DNA from: Aureococcus anophagefferens
Taxonomy: Eukaryota; Sar; Pelagophyceae; Pelagomonadales; Pelagomonadaceae
Assembly: GCF_000186865.1 (NCBI RefSeq)
Contig: NW_008705613.1
Location: 14,277-77,924, forward strand
Reading direction: 5' to 3'
Length of the DNA stretch: 63,648 nt
Part shown: piece after piece, positions 1 through 12,591 of the stretch
Position numbering within the stretch: position 1 is the first letter of the stretch
Layout of the letters: every line of letters begins with the position of its first letter
Made by a program: the position numbers and the translations under genes
Notes under the pieces: generated by a model
The model's database searches: none
The model's input: only the letters and a program-made list of their open reading frames with translations
Told to the model about the DNA's origin: nothing

Positions 1-315
1 CGGACTAATAAAAAAATAAAAAAATTAAAAGCGAGGCGTTGGCGCGCCGAGGTCCACCCACGCGATGGGGCAGCTCGGCGCTCCCAGCGCTCGGCGCATG
101 GGGCACCTCAGAGGAAGCTGTCAGCGCGGATTATGGTCGCCTCGACACGGCGACCAAGGGGCACCCATCAGTGCACGCCGCCGACGCCGCGTTCGCTTAG
201 CTCCACCCCTCGCCACGAAGTGGTCCATTCTCCACCCCGGAGAACCAGCGTCAAGGGGTGGAGGCAACGTTTTTCGTTGAATTGGCCTCGGATACCTCGC
301 TGCGGCTCGCCTTAA

Positions 316-1987
316 TTGAAAGATTCTATTGATGAAGCTTCTATTGATGAAGTAAGGGATGTGCGAGGAGGGCTGGACGTATGTGGGTTCGCTGGTGTCC
401 TGGTCGCATCGTCTTGTACGACAATACGGCCCGGGTGTGCCTCCCCTGCGCACCGGCACCGACTGCAGAGTCCAACTCTCGGCTGTCCGACGCCTGACTC
501 CGCCCTAGCTAGTGCCATGCCCCAGCTCCTAGATGACGAGAATCGAACGGTCGGCTGGTATCGCACACATCGTCGCGGTGCAATAAGTCGGCTGGGTGCG
601 GATCTGGGTAGCGAGCAGCTAGAGCTCCTCCAGGGCAACCTCGAAGTGCTGGTAGTTAAGGTGGTGGACACGCCAAAGGGGCGCCGGGCGATGCTCGCCA
701 ACGGCGGGTGGGTCACGTTGAAGGCATCGGGGCCGGCGTGAAAAGAGTCGGTTACAACTCACAGAAACACGTAGGTGCTGGAACCATTGCCAACACGATT
801 GAATGGCGTGGGCATGCGGCGTGAGTCGGGGAGCTGGGCTGAGTGGTTGGATGCGCTGGCTCGGACCATGAGCGGACGGCTGCGCGAGCCCTCAGATGGT
901 GAAAAAATGCTCGCACGACTCGCGCGTGATAGGATTGGTAGGCTCATTGCGTCCATTTCTACTGCAGCTGAAATCTTGATTGCCCCCGTATAGAGCCCAC
1001 CCACAGGCGAGCTCGGCGTTGTGAGACGGCGAGATGGCCTGTGTTGCGAGGGCACAGTTGCAGATCTGCAAGCGGCGCTAAGGTACTTCGAATATCTTGA
1101 TGATGGTGAGCGAGAGCGTATTTCCGACCTAGCGGACGCAATTTGGAAGTCCGAGCTGGAGGTGGACCCCGTGCCGCTGGTCTCAACATGTCCGTCTGAA
1201 CTTCAAGACAATCGAAGCCAAAAGCCTCTAGCACCAGCTGACTCCTTGGCGGCCGCTCTGCAATCGCTCGCCAGTTATCTGAGTGTTAGTTTCGGCACTC
1301 TCACACCCTCATCCTTCGTGTCCCGTCAGAGCTCCAGCGATGCTACTTCGCAGCTTGATGCTCGACGCAAGGCAGCGCGCGTCGCGCTCAGTGGAGTTGA
1401 CAACCTGGCCTGGCGCAAGTCCCAAGACAGGCGCAAACCCAGCATCCTACCAAGGCCAACTTAAGGGAAAGAAACGAGCTTATCGCCCCGTAGGCACGTT
1501 GTCGAATACTTGCTCCGATGTATCCGGACGGTCATGGTGAGAAATTGTGAGAACGTTGACGGGCTTGCGCTTGCCGCAGTGCTCCGGCGATGTGGCGTGC
1601 TCCACAATGGCGAACCCATCTCAATGTTAGTTGCCTCCGAATCCTTGCTGTCTCGCGTGAGCAAACTCAGAACGCGTGGCCGGCTCATGCTGCGACGATG
1701 GGTCCATGCTGATGTTTCACATCGCACCTCACGAACGCGAGATCCGCTCCAAATCTCACGCCGCTACTGGCGGTGCGCACGACTTGGCGCCAATGCCCCC
1801 ATCTATTCAAATGACGCAAACGATTCGGAATATGACTCGGAAAATAATGACGGCAACGAGAAGCTTGACGGCCTGCTACCTGGCTGTTATTCGGTACCGA
1901 GGCCCAATTGGCCTGAGAGACTCTGCGTCCATGATCAACTGGCGAAACCCAATCAGCGATCTAGCTAAAGCGTTTATCCTCCGATAG
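316..1987 (+). CDS. Probable 5' exons of unknown function, perhaps of the metallophosphoesterase gene
   Basis: Several open stretches on this strand look coding but I could not join them. Around 520-720 a frame reads WYRTHRRG... then LLQGNLEVLVVKVVD and GRRAMLANGGWVTLKA, a hydrophobic/basic block ending in GGWV that resembles small repeated beta modules of algal proteins. At 1050-1460 another frame gives an acidic helix-rich stretch (YFEYLDDGERERISDLADAIW) followed by Ser/Ala-rich sequence. A third frame covers about 1510-1968. The next secure exon at 1988 has no in-frame ATG and starts directly after a tag|G acceptor, so at least one upstream exon must exist here. No family is assigned. The stretch could equally hold a separate gene. 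Confidence 0.35.
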
Positions 1988-3157
1988 GCTCGCAAAGAAA
2001 TCCGGACTGTCGATGAAATTGTTTCGCATTACAACAGCACCAGTCGCCGGCGACTCACGCCCGAGAACTGCTATAGAAGTAGTGCACGCAAGCTTTGGTG
2101 TATCTCGGACCTCCACGTGGATATCGGAGCTAACCTAGAATGGGTCAGAAGACTCCCAGTCCACAGGGAGGATGCCTTAATTGTTGCAGGTGACGTTTGC
2201 GCCAGCATCCCGCTGTTCAAGAAAGCACTAGCGCTTTTGAAGGCGCGGCGCAATCCTGAGTCCATCGAGGGTCGCTTAACTCGATGCGCCCACGGCAAGA
2301 AACAGCCCAGGTGCGCCTGATGCGAGTGACACAGGTATCGCGACGTATTCTTTGTTCCCGGGAATCACGACCTCTGGGTGCCGCCCACAGATGCCGTTGG
2401 GGCACTCCGGTGCTCCGTTCGCAAGTTCTTCCAACTCCTCTTTGTTTGTGACCAACTCGAAGTCATCTCTACGCCCGCAGAGCTTTGCGACGGGACCCTT
2501 ATCCTTCCACTCTTTTCCTGGTACGAACCTCAGTTTGGCAAGAAAATGGATGAAGGGTTTGAACGTACCAAGGATGACACGGTCCAGAAAACCTTCGACA
2601 CCCTCTGCAGCTGGCCCAGCTTCCTGAAGAGTCTCCCGTCTGACGAACCGGATGCAGAAGCGACGACTAGCTCCCTGTCCTCGAATGTTGACGCGCTTTT
2701 CTGCGCGCTCAATGCCAAACATCTTGAGCTCACGAAAGCACTCAGTCCGACTGTCATCGTTTCTTTCTCACACTTTGTCCCACGAGCGTCTCTCTTCCCT
2801 GGTTTCAAATGCTTCGCACCTGTCATGGGTTCGACTACCCTCCAGAACCAGGTCCATTCCCTTAGCCCGAATGTCCACGTTTTTGGTCATTCGCACATAG
2901 ACGTGGATGACTGGATCGACGGTGTCCGGTGCGTCTCCTTGTCTACACATGCTATCCTCTAAAAGGGAAGTCGACACTCCAGGACTAGGTATGTGCAAAA
3001 CGCTGTCGGCCAGCCAGCAGGTAAAGATGATCTCCTAGAGAAGGCGCCTGTCCTCATTTGGGACGCAGATTGGGTCGATCGCGACATGGCCACATCAGAC
3101 GACCAAAATCTCCTCGCGTCGAGGGCTTCTGGAGCTAACGATGCTCCCGGAAATTGA
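1988..3157 (+). CDS. Calcineurin-like metallophosphoesterase, C-terminal exons
   Basis: Predicted metal-dependent phosphoesterase of the plant/algal calcineurin-like class; the natural substrate is unknown. Exons 1988-2247, 2335-2928 and 2989-3157 total 1023 nt and close in frame. All metal-binding blocks are present in order: SDLHVD, AGDV, VPGNHDLW, a central FSWYEP, SHFVPR, and FGHSH followed by DGVRYVQ across the last junction. The family's plant members share the same spacing of LFSWY, SHFVPR and the final DG(I/V)RYVQ. The first intron (2248-2334) must be spliced from a GC donor to give LLKARYRDVFFVPGNHD. A GT donor would need a 24-bp intron and adds about 18 residues. The last intron (2929-2988, 60 bp) is GT-AG. 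There is no ATG in the first exon, so the 5' end lies upstream. No signal peptide or membrane segment is seen. Confidence 0.82.
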
Positions 3158-3580
3158 CACAGAAGTCGATCCTTCCCCGAAGAAGCTTGCACCGACTCCG
3201 AGCGAGACCACGCAGACTACTCGCATTGCAGAGCTGTGTCATCAATCATACATTTGCAACAACGTTTACCGTGTTCAACTTTGGAATGCTTCAAAAGGTC
3301 GGAACACACTTCAGCACAATCGTCAGCCTCAATGTCGACAAGGTGTTGGAGGACTACTGGAATTACCGAGTCTCCCGTCTACTCAACCTTGAGATTGTCG
3401 GCGTTACTGACCAAGCGTTGTGGTGCCATAACCCGTGCTTGTTTCTGAAGGTCACGTGGGACAGTTTTCGCGTACTCGGTCGCAGACACTCTTCTGCCTT
3501 GTCCCGCGTTTCACCCGCCGTACCCCCCGTGCCTCTGGTCATGGTCATTATTGCGCCGCTACAATATGCGTCGGAACACC
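3158..3580 (+). other. Region downstream of the phosphoesterase with an unassigned open stretch
   Basis: A frame open from about 3154 to 3663 contains FNFGMLQKVGTHFSTIV and DKVLEDYWNYRVSRLL, which look protein-like. It runs into dispersed repeat sequence without any recognisable domain or clean start. It may be a decayed exon or part of the 3' UTR. Confidence 0.2.
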
Positions 3581-3990
3581 TATCATCATCCAGCGCTGGT
3601 TGTGGTGGTCCTCTCCCACCTCGCTGCCTCCCCGGGATCCGGGGTGGCGTTGTGGGTTCTTAGCCAGCCCGCCGCCCACCGCCCTCCTGCGGCAGCGAGA
3701 TGAAGGCATTCACCCGACCCTTCCAATGGACAGAGGCTGCCTTTGCGGCGGTTTTCGGTGGGCACTGCATCGGTGCAAGTCTGTGCACAGGCCGCGCCAT
3801 CGAAGCCCGGTCCGTCGGCCTTCATTTCTGGCATTCCTTAATCCAACTGAGCTCGGCCTCCCCTTGCGGCGCCCTTGCGGGGGAAGCCCACCTTGCTTCC
3901 TTCAACTAAGCTAGTGGGGGATATGCAAGGTCAAGTGGACGGGAGTTGCATTTACGGCAGTACTATATGTCTCCGGTAAGGGTAGCACTG
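3581..3990 (+). repeat. Dispersed repeat, family A
   Basis: This copy carries three blocks shared with other places in the window: CTGGTTGTGGTGGTCCTCTC near 3597, GGTCCGTCGGCCTTCATT near 3809, and AAGTGGACGGGAGTTGCATT near 3935. The same blocks recur, in differing order, at 13524-13850, 59250-59435 and, inverted, at 28619-28690. Block order and internal length differ between copies, as expected of an old rearranged element. No coding capacity is evident. Confidence 0.7.
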
Positions 3991-4466
3991 GCATAGCCAG
4001 ATATGTTCTCTAAGGAGGACAGCATAGCTAGCTTTCGCGTTCATACCAAGTATATAGACTGGCCTTGCTGTCTCTCTCTCTCTCTCCCTCTCTGTCTCAC
4101 TGACTATACTACTATCCTACTCCTACCATGCTACGGGGTGGCGCGGCTTATTTTTTTTTAGAGCATACGGCCTCTACTGACATCCAAAGGCTGGATTTGA
4201 GTGACGAGGAGCTGGGGCATTTGAAATTGGAATTCTGTGTTATGGCTATGGGTATGTTGTCAGGCGACTCCGTTCCGTCTGCGCCGATCCATGGAGACAT
4301 ACTCCTGACCGTCTCTTAACTGCCGAACGCAAAGAGGATATCTATCCTACAATACTATTGTATAATATTATTATACTGGCCGCATAACACACACACACAT
4401 ACATGAGCAAAAGTAAGTGACCTGCGCTGCGTTGCGCTATGCTGGTCAACGGTTTAACAACGGAGA
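3991..4466. other. Gene-free stretch with simple repeats upstream of the C2/pseudokinase gene
   Basis: It contains a CT-rich run (about 4071-4100), a fragment of repeat family A (GGGGTGGCGCGGCTTATTTT near 4135) and a short CA run near 4389. No gene is visible. It presumably holds the promoter and 5' UTR of the gene starting at 4467. Confidence 0.5.
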
Positions 4467-7400
4467 ATGACAGACATCAAGTGGCGGGAGCTAGAACTCT
4501 CTTTCGCAAACATTGTCGCGCTGGATTTGCCCGATTCACGACCGAAAGGCTTGATTGTTGGTACGAAGCAGTCGCTGTATTTGTTGATCTCAGTGGGGAC
4601 TTCATCTGTCGCAAGCGAAACTGAGAATCGATCAGGGACTAATGTTGTATGGGATCAGGACGCATTGCGTCTGCGAGTCGATGAACAGCAATGGAGAGAC
4701 CCCGGGGCGCAGTTGACTCTTTCAGTGCAGAACGACCGACACCCAGAAGGGCCTAATGTGGGCCCGGCGTCAGCAGGCACGCGCACAAAAATCATCGGTT
4801 TGAAACGAGTAGGTAATCGGCCGCACGACCTTGGCATTGAATGCCCTACACACAGCGGTCGATGGGGGCAAACAGCTTACCCTTGAGCTGGAAGGCTTAC
4901 CACGCGGGTCGCAAGGAATGCTCTCACTGTCGGTGAGTGCAAAGAAGGTCGAAGAAGTAGTGTCAGAAGTCCGCCCAACGGAAACTTGTGAACGCAATGG
5001 GGAATCCCTGGCTAAGCAGGACAACTGTAATGCAAATGGCCACAGTTGGGACGCTTTCGGACATCAGAAACTCGACATCCATCCAACTATGGGAGCTTCA
5101 GCATTCAAAAGTGGCGACGAAACTTTTGCCTCTGATTTCTGTTCGGAGCGTGTGCAGGCTATATGGCCTATTACAGATGCGATCATCGCAAAGCGCCTGA
5201 GCAGTCACTTTCATGGCCACTCTTACTCTCCTGGGCAGCAGCTTCTCCCCTTTAGGTTGATTCGATTGGACGTTACGTGGCCGAATGTCGCCGAGTGGAA
5301 ATCAGGCCCAATGTCCTGAAGATGTATGTCGACTACCTCTCTAGGCCTGAATCGCAGGCAGCGCTGCTTCACGAGATTGTCTACGAGAACGGGTGTGTGA
5401 TGGCGCCGATGCTTCGGCGCGCCTTTGATAGGACCGCAGCTGAGCATGCGGTGCGATACGCGGGGGAAGGAGCGCAGATGAGCAGTAGCGGCATGCTCAA
5501 ATTGAAACGATCAATTTCTGGGACACGAAGGTCCAAATCCATGGAGCCTCTGGTATCGCCGCGGCGTTATGCAGCGTCCATTCGTTCGCTGGTGTTGGCC
5601 GAGGACGAGATGACCTTGATGGAGAAAAATCCGCCACCAGACCTTGACAAGGATGCTACCTTTCCTTGGAAATCCATCGAGGATCCCGTGACGGGCGTAG
5701 TCTCCTGGCTCAACATCGATACAGGAGTCTCATCAGTCGAGGAACCACGTCGGATCTGGGAACACAAGTTGGACGACCTCGAGCGTTTGAGACCGATTGG
5801 TCACGTCGCACGAGCTCGAGATCGAATGCCTCTGGCAGATTCAACTGCCCTGGACTCTTCTTTGGAAACCAATTTCCGAAAAGAAAGGCGTCTCGACGCA
5901 ATAGTTGCCGGCTGGGATTGGGAAGAGGATGACGCGGACGCTCGACGTCGCAAGCATGCCGCGCATGCAATGCGGAAGCGAATTCACGAGGAAACCTGTC
6001 GCCGCCAGATCAACCCAACCCACAACGAAGCCGTCGCAAGCGTGGTGGTTCAACTAGTCTCCCAAGTTGAGCTCCGAACGTCAGCCGAATCCGATCGCCT
6101 CGCTCGTTGTCATCGAAGGCTCGTGCAAACCAGCTGGCATCCTGCCGTGGGTCGTCGTCACATGCGACACCTTCGAGGTTCCCTTCCGAGGGGAGAAAAT
6201 TGCGTCGACCTTGAATATGTTGATGCGTTCCTCACGACCTGTGGCAATGCACTCAGCCGCGAGCCCTCGAGCCTTGAGTCGGACTGCAACCACACAGATA
6301 CACCCCCAAAGTCCCCATCGAGAAATCCGTCCTCGTTCCAAAGCCTTCTGAATAGTTCACTTCGTAATCACGGGGTATTTCATTCGTTCCATGTGCCTGC
6401 TACACCAAATACATCCAGGATGCATTTGTCACCCTGCCGAGACGAACGCAGTGCGAATTCGGAACGAAGCGGTGCATTCTTTACAGCAACTCTGAATCTC
6501 GAACTTTCTCTTTTGTTGCCACCTACGTTCACCACGATTCAGACATCTCAGCCACCCTGGACAGAGTCAAGTAATGCATTTGCTGGAGGCAACCTGCATT
6601 TAGAAACTAGAAAAAGTAACAAAGACAAAACTTTGAAGCGCCTAGATACTCGAGCCCGTCGTCGTTTTGAGAGCCTATTACTTCGTGATGTGTGTAGGGC
6701 TGCGCAACTTTCGAGCTCTCGTGTAGCACTGGATGAATTTGTGACCATCAGGACTGAGGCGGTCAATTCCAAGGTTAGTACCTGCGTAGTAGGAGCACCG
6801 TTGCCTGATCCGAAGCTGTCGGAAACCCTTGCAATGCGCATGCGACGTGCCCTTACGGTTCGTGTAGCTAGTCATGCCGGCAAGCTAATCGAAGGTCAGC
6901 TTCTAAAGACACGAAAAGCGCTCGGCTGGAGAGCGGATCGCTCAAACCTCATCGTCGCAAAGATCAGCATCGTTGGTACCAGCTTTGCTAATGCATACAA
7001 GTCAGCATCTACCGTTGCTGCAGCCGCACAAAACCCTAGCTCACACCTGCGGCGATTGGGGTCTATTTGTTGTTGCTGCGTTGATGGCGCTGCAGCGGAT
7101 ACCCTGGAGCTGAGAAGGCGGACCTGGGCCCAATACTGGGTGTTTTCGTGACTCCAGTCTTTTTTGGGTATGGTACTCAAGAATCTATTGTGAACCGCGA
7201 ATGGTCTGGCAAGAGCGTGCTAGTGAATGCAGACACCGAAGCATTGGAAATAGAATCATCGGAATCTGAAAGATCAAATTTTGATATAGTTCCCAGGACG
7301 CTTGATTCCAAGCTCATGTTGCGGGAACTGAATGCATGCAAGGCAAGAGTTGCGTATGATGCCGTGATGAAGCGGCCTCTTGTCCTCGGCTATGATAATA

Positions 7401-10400
7401 TCGAACACATGACTGCGATTTTCAGTGTCTTGATTTGTAGTAGTCTGGTCATCATCAGTAGCTTGATTACCCTTTTGAATAGGTTCCACAATTTAAAGCG
7501 CAGGGAAGAAAGGACCGCACTGAACGTCAGTTCAAAGTACAACAGCGCTCCGAGGAAATCAAACAGCTGAGATTAAGCAACAGGGAGCTTCCACCGTGGT
7601 GGCAACGGCCGCGTACTAAGCCGGCGTCTTTTCGATCTGGTTTGTTGCATTCTGCTCTGTCAACTGATGCCTCGCTACGGACGACAGCGCGTGCATGTTC
7701 AAGACGCCGACAAAATGCAGCGAAGGCCCGCGTGCATCGACTTCGTGCAGTGTCTTTGAGGGCAAAGCGGGCAGCGATGCGGCTTTGGCTTGTTCGGAAA
7801 CTTGCATCCCTGACATCGGAGCCGAACGCACTGTTGTCTCAATTTAAAAATCTGTATGAAAGAGAGTGCGCAGACGAAGAGGCTCGAGTCGTGGCGGTGC
7901 AGCGTGATAATGCATCAGCTGATTTTGTGGAGCATTGGGAGCGGACCGAGTCGCGGAAAAAACGCATCAGCCGAGACATTGAAACAGCTCTTCGCTGGGT
8001 GCATCGTGAGGCGTGTGCTGAAGGCTATGCCGCCACTACCGACAATGAGCCGCATACGCCTGTGCGCAAGCGAGAGTTGTTTGCTACACTCTTCGAGGCA
8101 CCAACATGTAGCTGGGCAGTTCAGCTACCTCAAGGTATGGCCTTGGCTCCCCTCCTCCTGCAGCATGACTTCGCCATCGCGTTTCTCCTTGCCCCTGTCG
8201 AGCAGCCTGGATATATATCAGTCGAGGAATTTGTGATCTTTGGTCTTGTCGTGGCCGAGATCGAACCAAAGTTTCACCAGGTGAAAGAAGATCTCGCTGC
8301 TCATCGTGCTGCTTCGGGAACGCAGCGATGGACCCACCAGAGCGCAGATCGGGATCCTAGCATTGAGACACTGCCCAAAGACGGAAGCCAGAGAGCCATG
8401 GCTCAGCTTGCTGGAACAGGAACACGAGAGGACCCAGGTTACTGGGCGCGAGCACACACGCATATCATGGTTCGCTTCGATATCGAGCCAGCTTACTGCT
8501 GTATCTGTCGGCGCAATCGAGCCAGTATTCAGATTGAGACCGCCCGGAAAGCTGAATCGAGGTGGAGTGCAGAATGGTCCACAACACGCGAGCGCAGGCT
8601 TGACGAGCTGGTGCCTGACATCCGCGAAGAAGTTGACAACAGGCGTCGCTTCAGGCGGCTAGAGGAATCCCGGCGAACTGAAGTCGCTCTGACACTCCAA
8701 AATTTGCTGGATTCTGTCTCTGCTGACGAGGAGCGTGGCATCATCACGGCGGCCATCCTCAAGGCTATTGTCTCGTCCATTGTCTTGCCAAGAGTGCCAT
8801 ATACTGCCCATGTAAAACACAACCTTTACGAGAAGTTTGGTGGAGCCCTTCCCAGCGAAGCACGGGATGGAGGTTCTGATGCTCTTCGCCTTGACCAGCC
8901 GAAATCGTCACACGTCCCGGTCCGCGTCATAGTATATGCATCTCAGGATGATGGGGTTAACCACCTCATTGCCGAAAGTAATGTACCACAAGACGAGCTC
9001 ACAGATCCACCGATGATGCCCCTCCTCATAGACCTAGGACAAGGGGCCGCTCTCAAATTGAGGATCAAGCATAGTAGGGATGCACATTGTACTCCGCAAC
9101 TCTGCGTCCTCAGCGCGAGCGGCTTGCGCCTTCAAGATGATGTTAGTGCAAAGCAGTCCAGACGTTTTGAGCATAAAGAAAACAACGGTATGACCCAGCT
9201 CCTCGGGGGGAATTCATCTACGCCGACTCCTGCTGCGCCTTCACCTGCAATTCGGCCTTGCGCCGCACCCATGTTTGCGCCTCTCTCTAATATTCTAGCA
9301 CCAGTGAGCTCCGGTAGTTTTGGTGAAAGCGAGTTCCGTCGGGTTGACAACATGCGGGGGACGCCTTCTCTCTTGAATTCATTTTGTGCTATCTACATGC
9401 AAGACACTGAGGTAGGACGGACACGTACCGCAATTAAGACGTGCAACCCAGTTTGGGCCAAGGAGGATGCTGATGGGCCGTGGGTTATCCTAAAGATACG
9501 CAGCGCAAAGAGGAGTCCTGCGCAGTTAAGGCAACTTATGATTGGTAGCGCGGAACGCATCAAGATGGAAGCAACGCTCGCAATGCAGATTTCACGTCAA
9601 TTTGATGCACGTGATGCCGAACTTCTCCGTGCCACACTTTCACGATCAGGTGCACTGGACAGTGGTGAAATTGAACGATCAATGATGGCCACAGAAGAGA
9701 GGCATTCTCGCACCGTGGCGGAAGGCTCACTTCAAAAACGTGAAAATTATTTATTGCATGAGCAGGAAGAAGGGCAACGATCCCTCCATCTATTGATTGG
9801 CGAGCTTACTGAGCGCGGCGTGACCTCGTTCCTGACTCGACTCACCTGGCTTGAATCTGTTTTACCAACTGGCGGACCTTCTGGTCCGGCGGCACATGTC
9901 ATGCTCGATCCAGCTTCAGGGAAGTCTCTGCTTCTTCGCCTCCTTCCGCTGCAATATGCTTCCGATGTGGAACACGTGGTGTCTGTCGCAGAGAATCTCC
10001 GTGATCTTCGATGCCGTGGTATCATCAGAATCGTATCTGTCCAATCCCATGAATTTACATCATTCAACATTCACGGCACCTGCAGCCAGGTCTGGACGCT
10101 AGTTGCATTTGTCACCTCCAACACTGGCAGTCGCTGCCTCACTGATCAAATTGAAGGCTGTCGGCAGGCCATTAGTGCAAGCGCAGTCCAAAACTGGGCG
10201 CACCAGATAGCAGTGGCTCTTGCAGCGCTACACCATGGCAATCTCCTGCACCAAAACATTCATCCCCGTGCGATCTGCCTTGACGAGGAAGGTCGCGCTG
10301 TTCTCGATGACTTTCTCTTCATGACTGATGCACGTCCCCCTCATTGCACTTATTCTCGTGGTCGATCTGACTATGGCGCTATTGCCAAACAACTTGTCGC

Positions 10401-10650
10401 GCCTGAGATAACCTATTTTTCTGGCGCCGTCTCACCCAAAACCGACATCTGGGCGTTTGGCTGCTGCATGTATCACTGGATTACGGGCATGCTACCCCCA
10501 GTTGACTCGCACCCACAATCCCAGCGGTGGCTTGCAGAAATTCCTAGGCGATTTTACGGGGCCCTTTACCATGCTATCGGCCTTGCTCTCCAGGCACACC
10601 CAGCGGCCCGTGCAACGGCGAGTGACCTCGTACGCATTCTCTCAGCTTAG
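4467..10650 (+). CDS. Large C2 / WW-like / coiled-coil / C-terminal pseudokinase protein
   Basis: One long gene read from ATG 4467. The first exon (to 4812) and second (4856-5187) form a C2-like sandwich (WRELELSFANIVALDL ... LTLELEGLPRGSQG). The exon from 5256 holds a WW-like module (FPWKSIEDPVTGVVSWL) and basic helices. The last exon, 7483-10650, has coiled coils, a second C2-like segment (CVLSASGLRLQDD, then TAIKTCNPVWAKED), and a kinase fold. That fold keeps the APE-like VAPEI and KTDIWAFGCCMYHWITG, but the catalytic loop reads LLHQNIHPRAICL (no HRD Asp) and DFG is DDF, so it is probably catalytically dead. Introns 4813-4855 (43 bp) and 7427-7482 (56 bp) are GT-AG; 5188-5255 appears GC-AG. 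The junction near 7140-7200 is unresolved, so a split into two genes is possible. Confidence 0.65.
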
Positions 10651-11347
10651 GTCAGCTGCAGGGCCTGAGTTGACACCCCTCAGAGGTGTGCTGCATCGAC
10701 ACTATTAGAGAGACAGGGAGCATTAGCTGCCCACTTGTACAGATCCGCGTCTAGGATGTTCCTGGAATTGCCATTCCCCGCAACAGAAGCCTTTGTGAAG
10801 CAGCGACCAAGGCCTTGAGCACCCTGCCAGTAATTTATAGGGCGGCATGCTAGTTGCCTCTGCGAGTTGCCTCTACGGCGGTACTGTATGTTTCCGAAAC
10901 TGAGAAGGAGAAGAAGAAGATGATGATGATGATGGTGGTAGTGACGACGGCGGCGGCGCTCGCGGTCGGCGCCGGATCCGGCGCAAAAAGGAGCAGAAGG
11001 GCGTGGGGTTAAGCACAAGTGGCGACGGCCACTTCTCTATGGGTTCCGGCATGTGCTGGTCACGGTCGATGGACTTCTTAAAGTTCCGCTTTGACGACGG
11101 CCTCGATGCTCTCGACCACAGAGCCGCATGCTGAAAATTTGGGCGACTTCGAGCATGCCCTTGGCGAACTTCCTCGTGTTGAGCCGACGCAGCTGCACCA
11201 TAAGCGCTAAGGAGAAGGAGGAGCCTAAGGCACGGTATGAGTGTACCGGCTAGTGTGGCGCGGGCCTCTCTGATACTAAGGCGCACCAGATAACCGTCGG
11301 GGCCGAGGTAGTGAGAGACCTTCATTATGGTGACTTTGAAACTTGTG
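10651..11347. other. Intergenic region between convergent genes
   Basis: No convincing gene. It contains a degenerate family-A fragment (about 10855-10900, ACGGCGGTACTGTATGTTTC) and a GAT/GGTAGTGACGACGGC trinucleotide-like run near 10915-10965. Both 3' ends of the flanking genes probably lie here. Confidence 0.5.
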
Positions 11348-12530
11348 TCATGCTAAGCGCGGTCGTTTTCGCTCGATGATGTCAGCTCGCGTGGTTTCCG
11401 CAGTTTGCAATGAACACATGGGATCTGATTGTTCGAGGTAGGACACATAACGCGCATCTGTGCGAGGCAGGGCGTCTATTTTCGAGGACAATTGCTGCTG
11501 GAGGCTATGCCAGACGGCGAGAACCTTGCCAACGCGCACAGCGATGACAACGCCGCGCCCTTCAAAGACCACCCCCAGGTTTTGAAGGCGTCTAGCGACA
11601 TCCTCAGCCTCATTGAGCAGGTCAATGGGGAGACCAATATCAATGTGGCCCAGATACTCACGGCAATTTTGGATGAAGAAACCGAAGTCCATCCACCTTT
11701 GGGGATCATCCTTGATGCTGTCATCGTCAGACATTCTTGAAATCAATTCTTCTATATTCTCAAGTGTCTTTCGGATCGACACAGCAATCTCTGAAGCGAT
11801 GTCGAAGCTACCGGCCGCAAGGATTGCGTCCACCTTTGCAATTAATGATCGTTCAAGAACAACACAAGATGAGCAATAACGCGGTCAGGAACGGCGCCAA
11901 AGCGCATGTCAAGCTTCTCAAAAAGGCAGAGTTGGATTTGGAAGCCAACGTTTGGGTAGATACAAGCACGTTTCGATGATGCAAGCGCGAGACTAGACCA
12001 AGCATGGTAGGATTATCCTGTTCAAGTAGGACGCTGGATTGTTACGCGTCAACATAGGAGGTCTTGTTTCGGACCATAAGCATCGCTATAATCAAAGTCG
12101 CGGAGCGGGAGATGCCACGACCACAGTGTACAAGTACAGCTTTTTTTTCCTTCATGTTTCTATCAATAAATTTGATAGCCCGTCTCATATGATTGAACAC
12201 CTAAGTACTTGCACATATGAGCCTTATGGTGTGATCAGTATCTCGCACGAGCTGTGTTGGCGTATCAAGAGCCTCGAGGAAAAGGGTTTCGACGTTTTCT
12301 GCAAACCAAAACTTGAGCGCTTCGCTCATCTGTCCAGAGTCAGTTGGGTAGATGGCACGGGGCATGATTGTCACAATTCTCGTTATTTTATTGACCTTGA
12401 GCCAGACGAGATCCCGGACGTTATCCTCGGATCCAAGCCACAAGTGATCACATATTTGTGACGCTTCGCCCTGAATAAGTGGAAGAAATCGTTCATCCTC
12501 GTCAACAGTCTCGACCCATTCGTGATTCAT
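11348..12530 (-). CDS. Dual-specificity protein phosphatase with C-terminal extension
   Basis: Predicted Tyr/Ser/Thr phosphatase. Exons on the minus strand are 12249-12530, 12046-12200, 11881-11992 and 11348-11833; they sum to 1035 nt (344 residues) and close in frame. The N-terminal substrate-binding part reads ASQICDHLWLGSEDN, followed by the general-acid region EALDTP (Asp89). The active site is HCGRGISRSAT (Cys120, Arg126), and the post-catalytic helix ends in KRACIYPNVGFQIQLCLFE at standard DUSP spacing. Three introns of 48, 53 and 47 bp are all GT-AG. Residues from about 185 on, mostly encoded by the last exon, form an extra helical region with no recognised domain. The start at 12530 is the first ATG before the DUSP fold. 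A dispersed repeat begins only about 60 bp upstream. Confidence 0.9.
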
Positions 12531-12591
12531 AGTGAATTTACGGTGCAAGCGCGCGTCTGCCTCAATTCGACGAGGTGTTTCTACTACAACA

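Noticed and set aside
2311..2334. 24-bp GT-AG intron in the metallophosphoesterase
   Set aside because: It keeps frame, but is far shorter than every other solved intron and inserts about 18 residues into a conserved segment; the 87-bp GC-AG intron restores the family sequence.
4071..4400. CT and CA runs considered as CRISPR-like or regulatory arrays
   Set aside because: Simple microsatellites without unique spacers; no CRISPR structure anywhere in the window.
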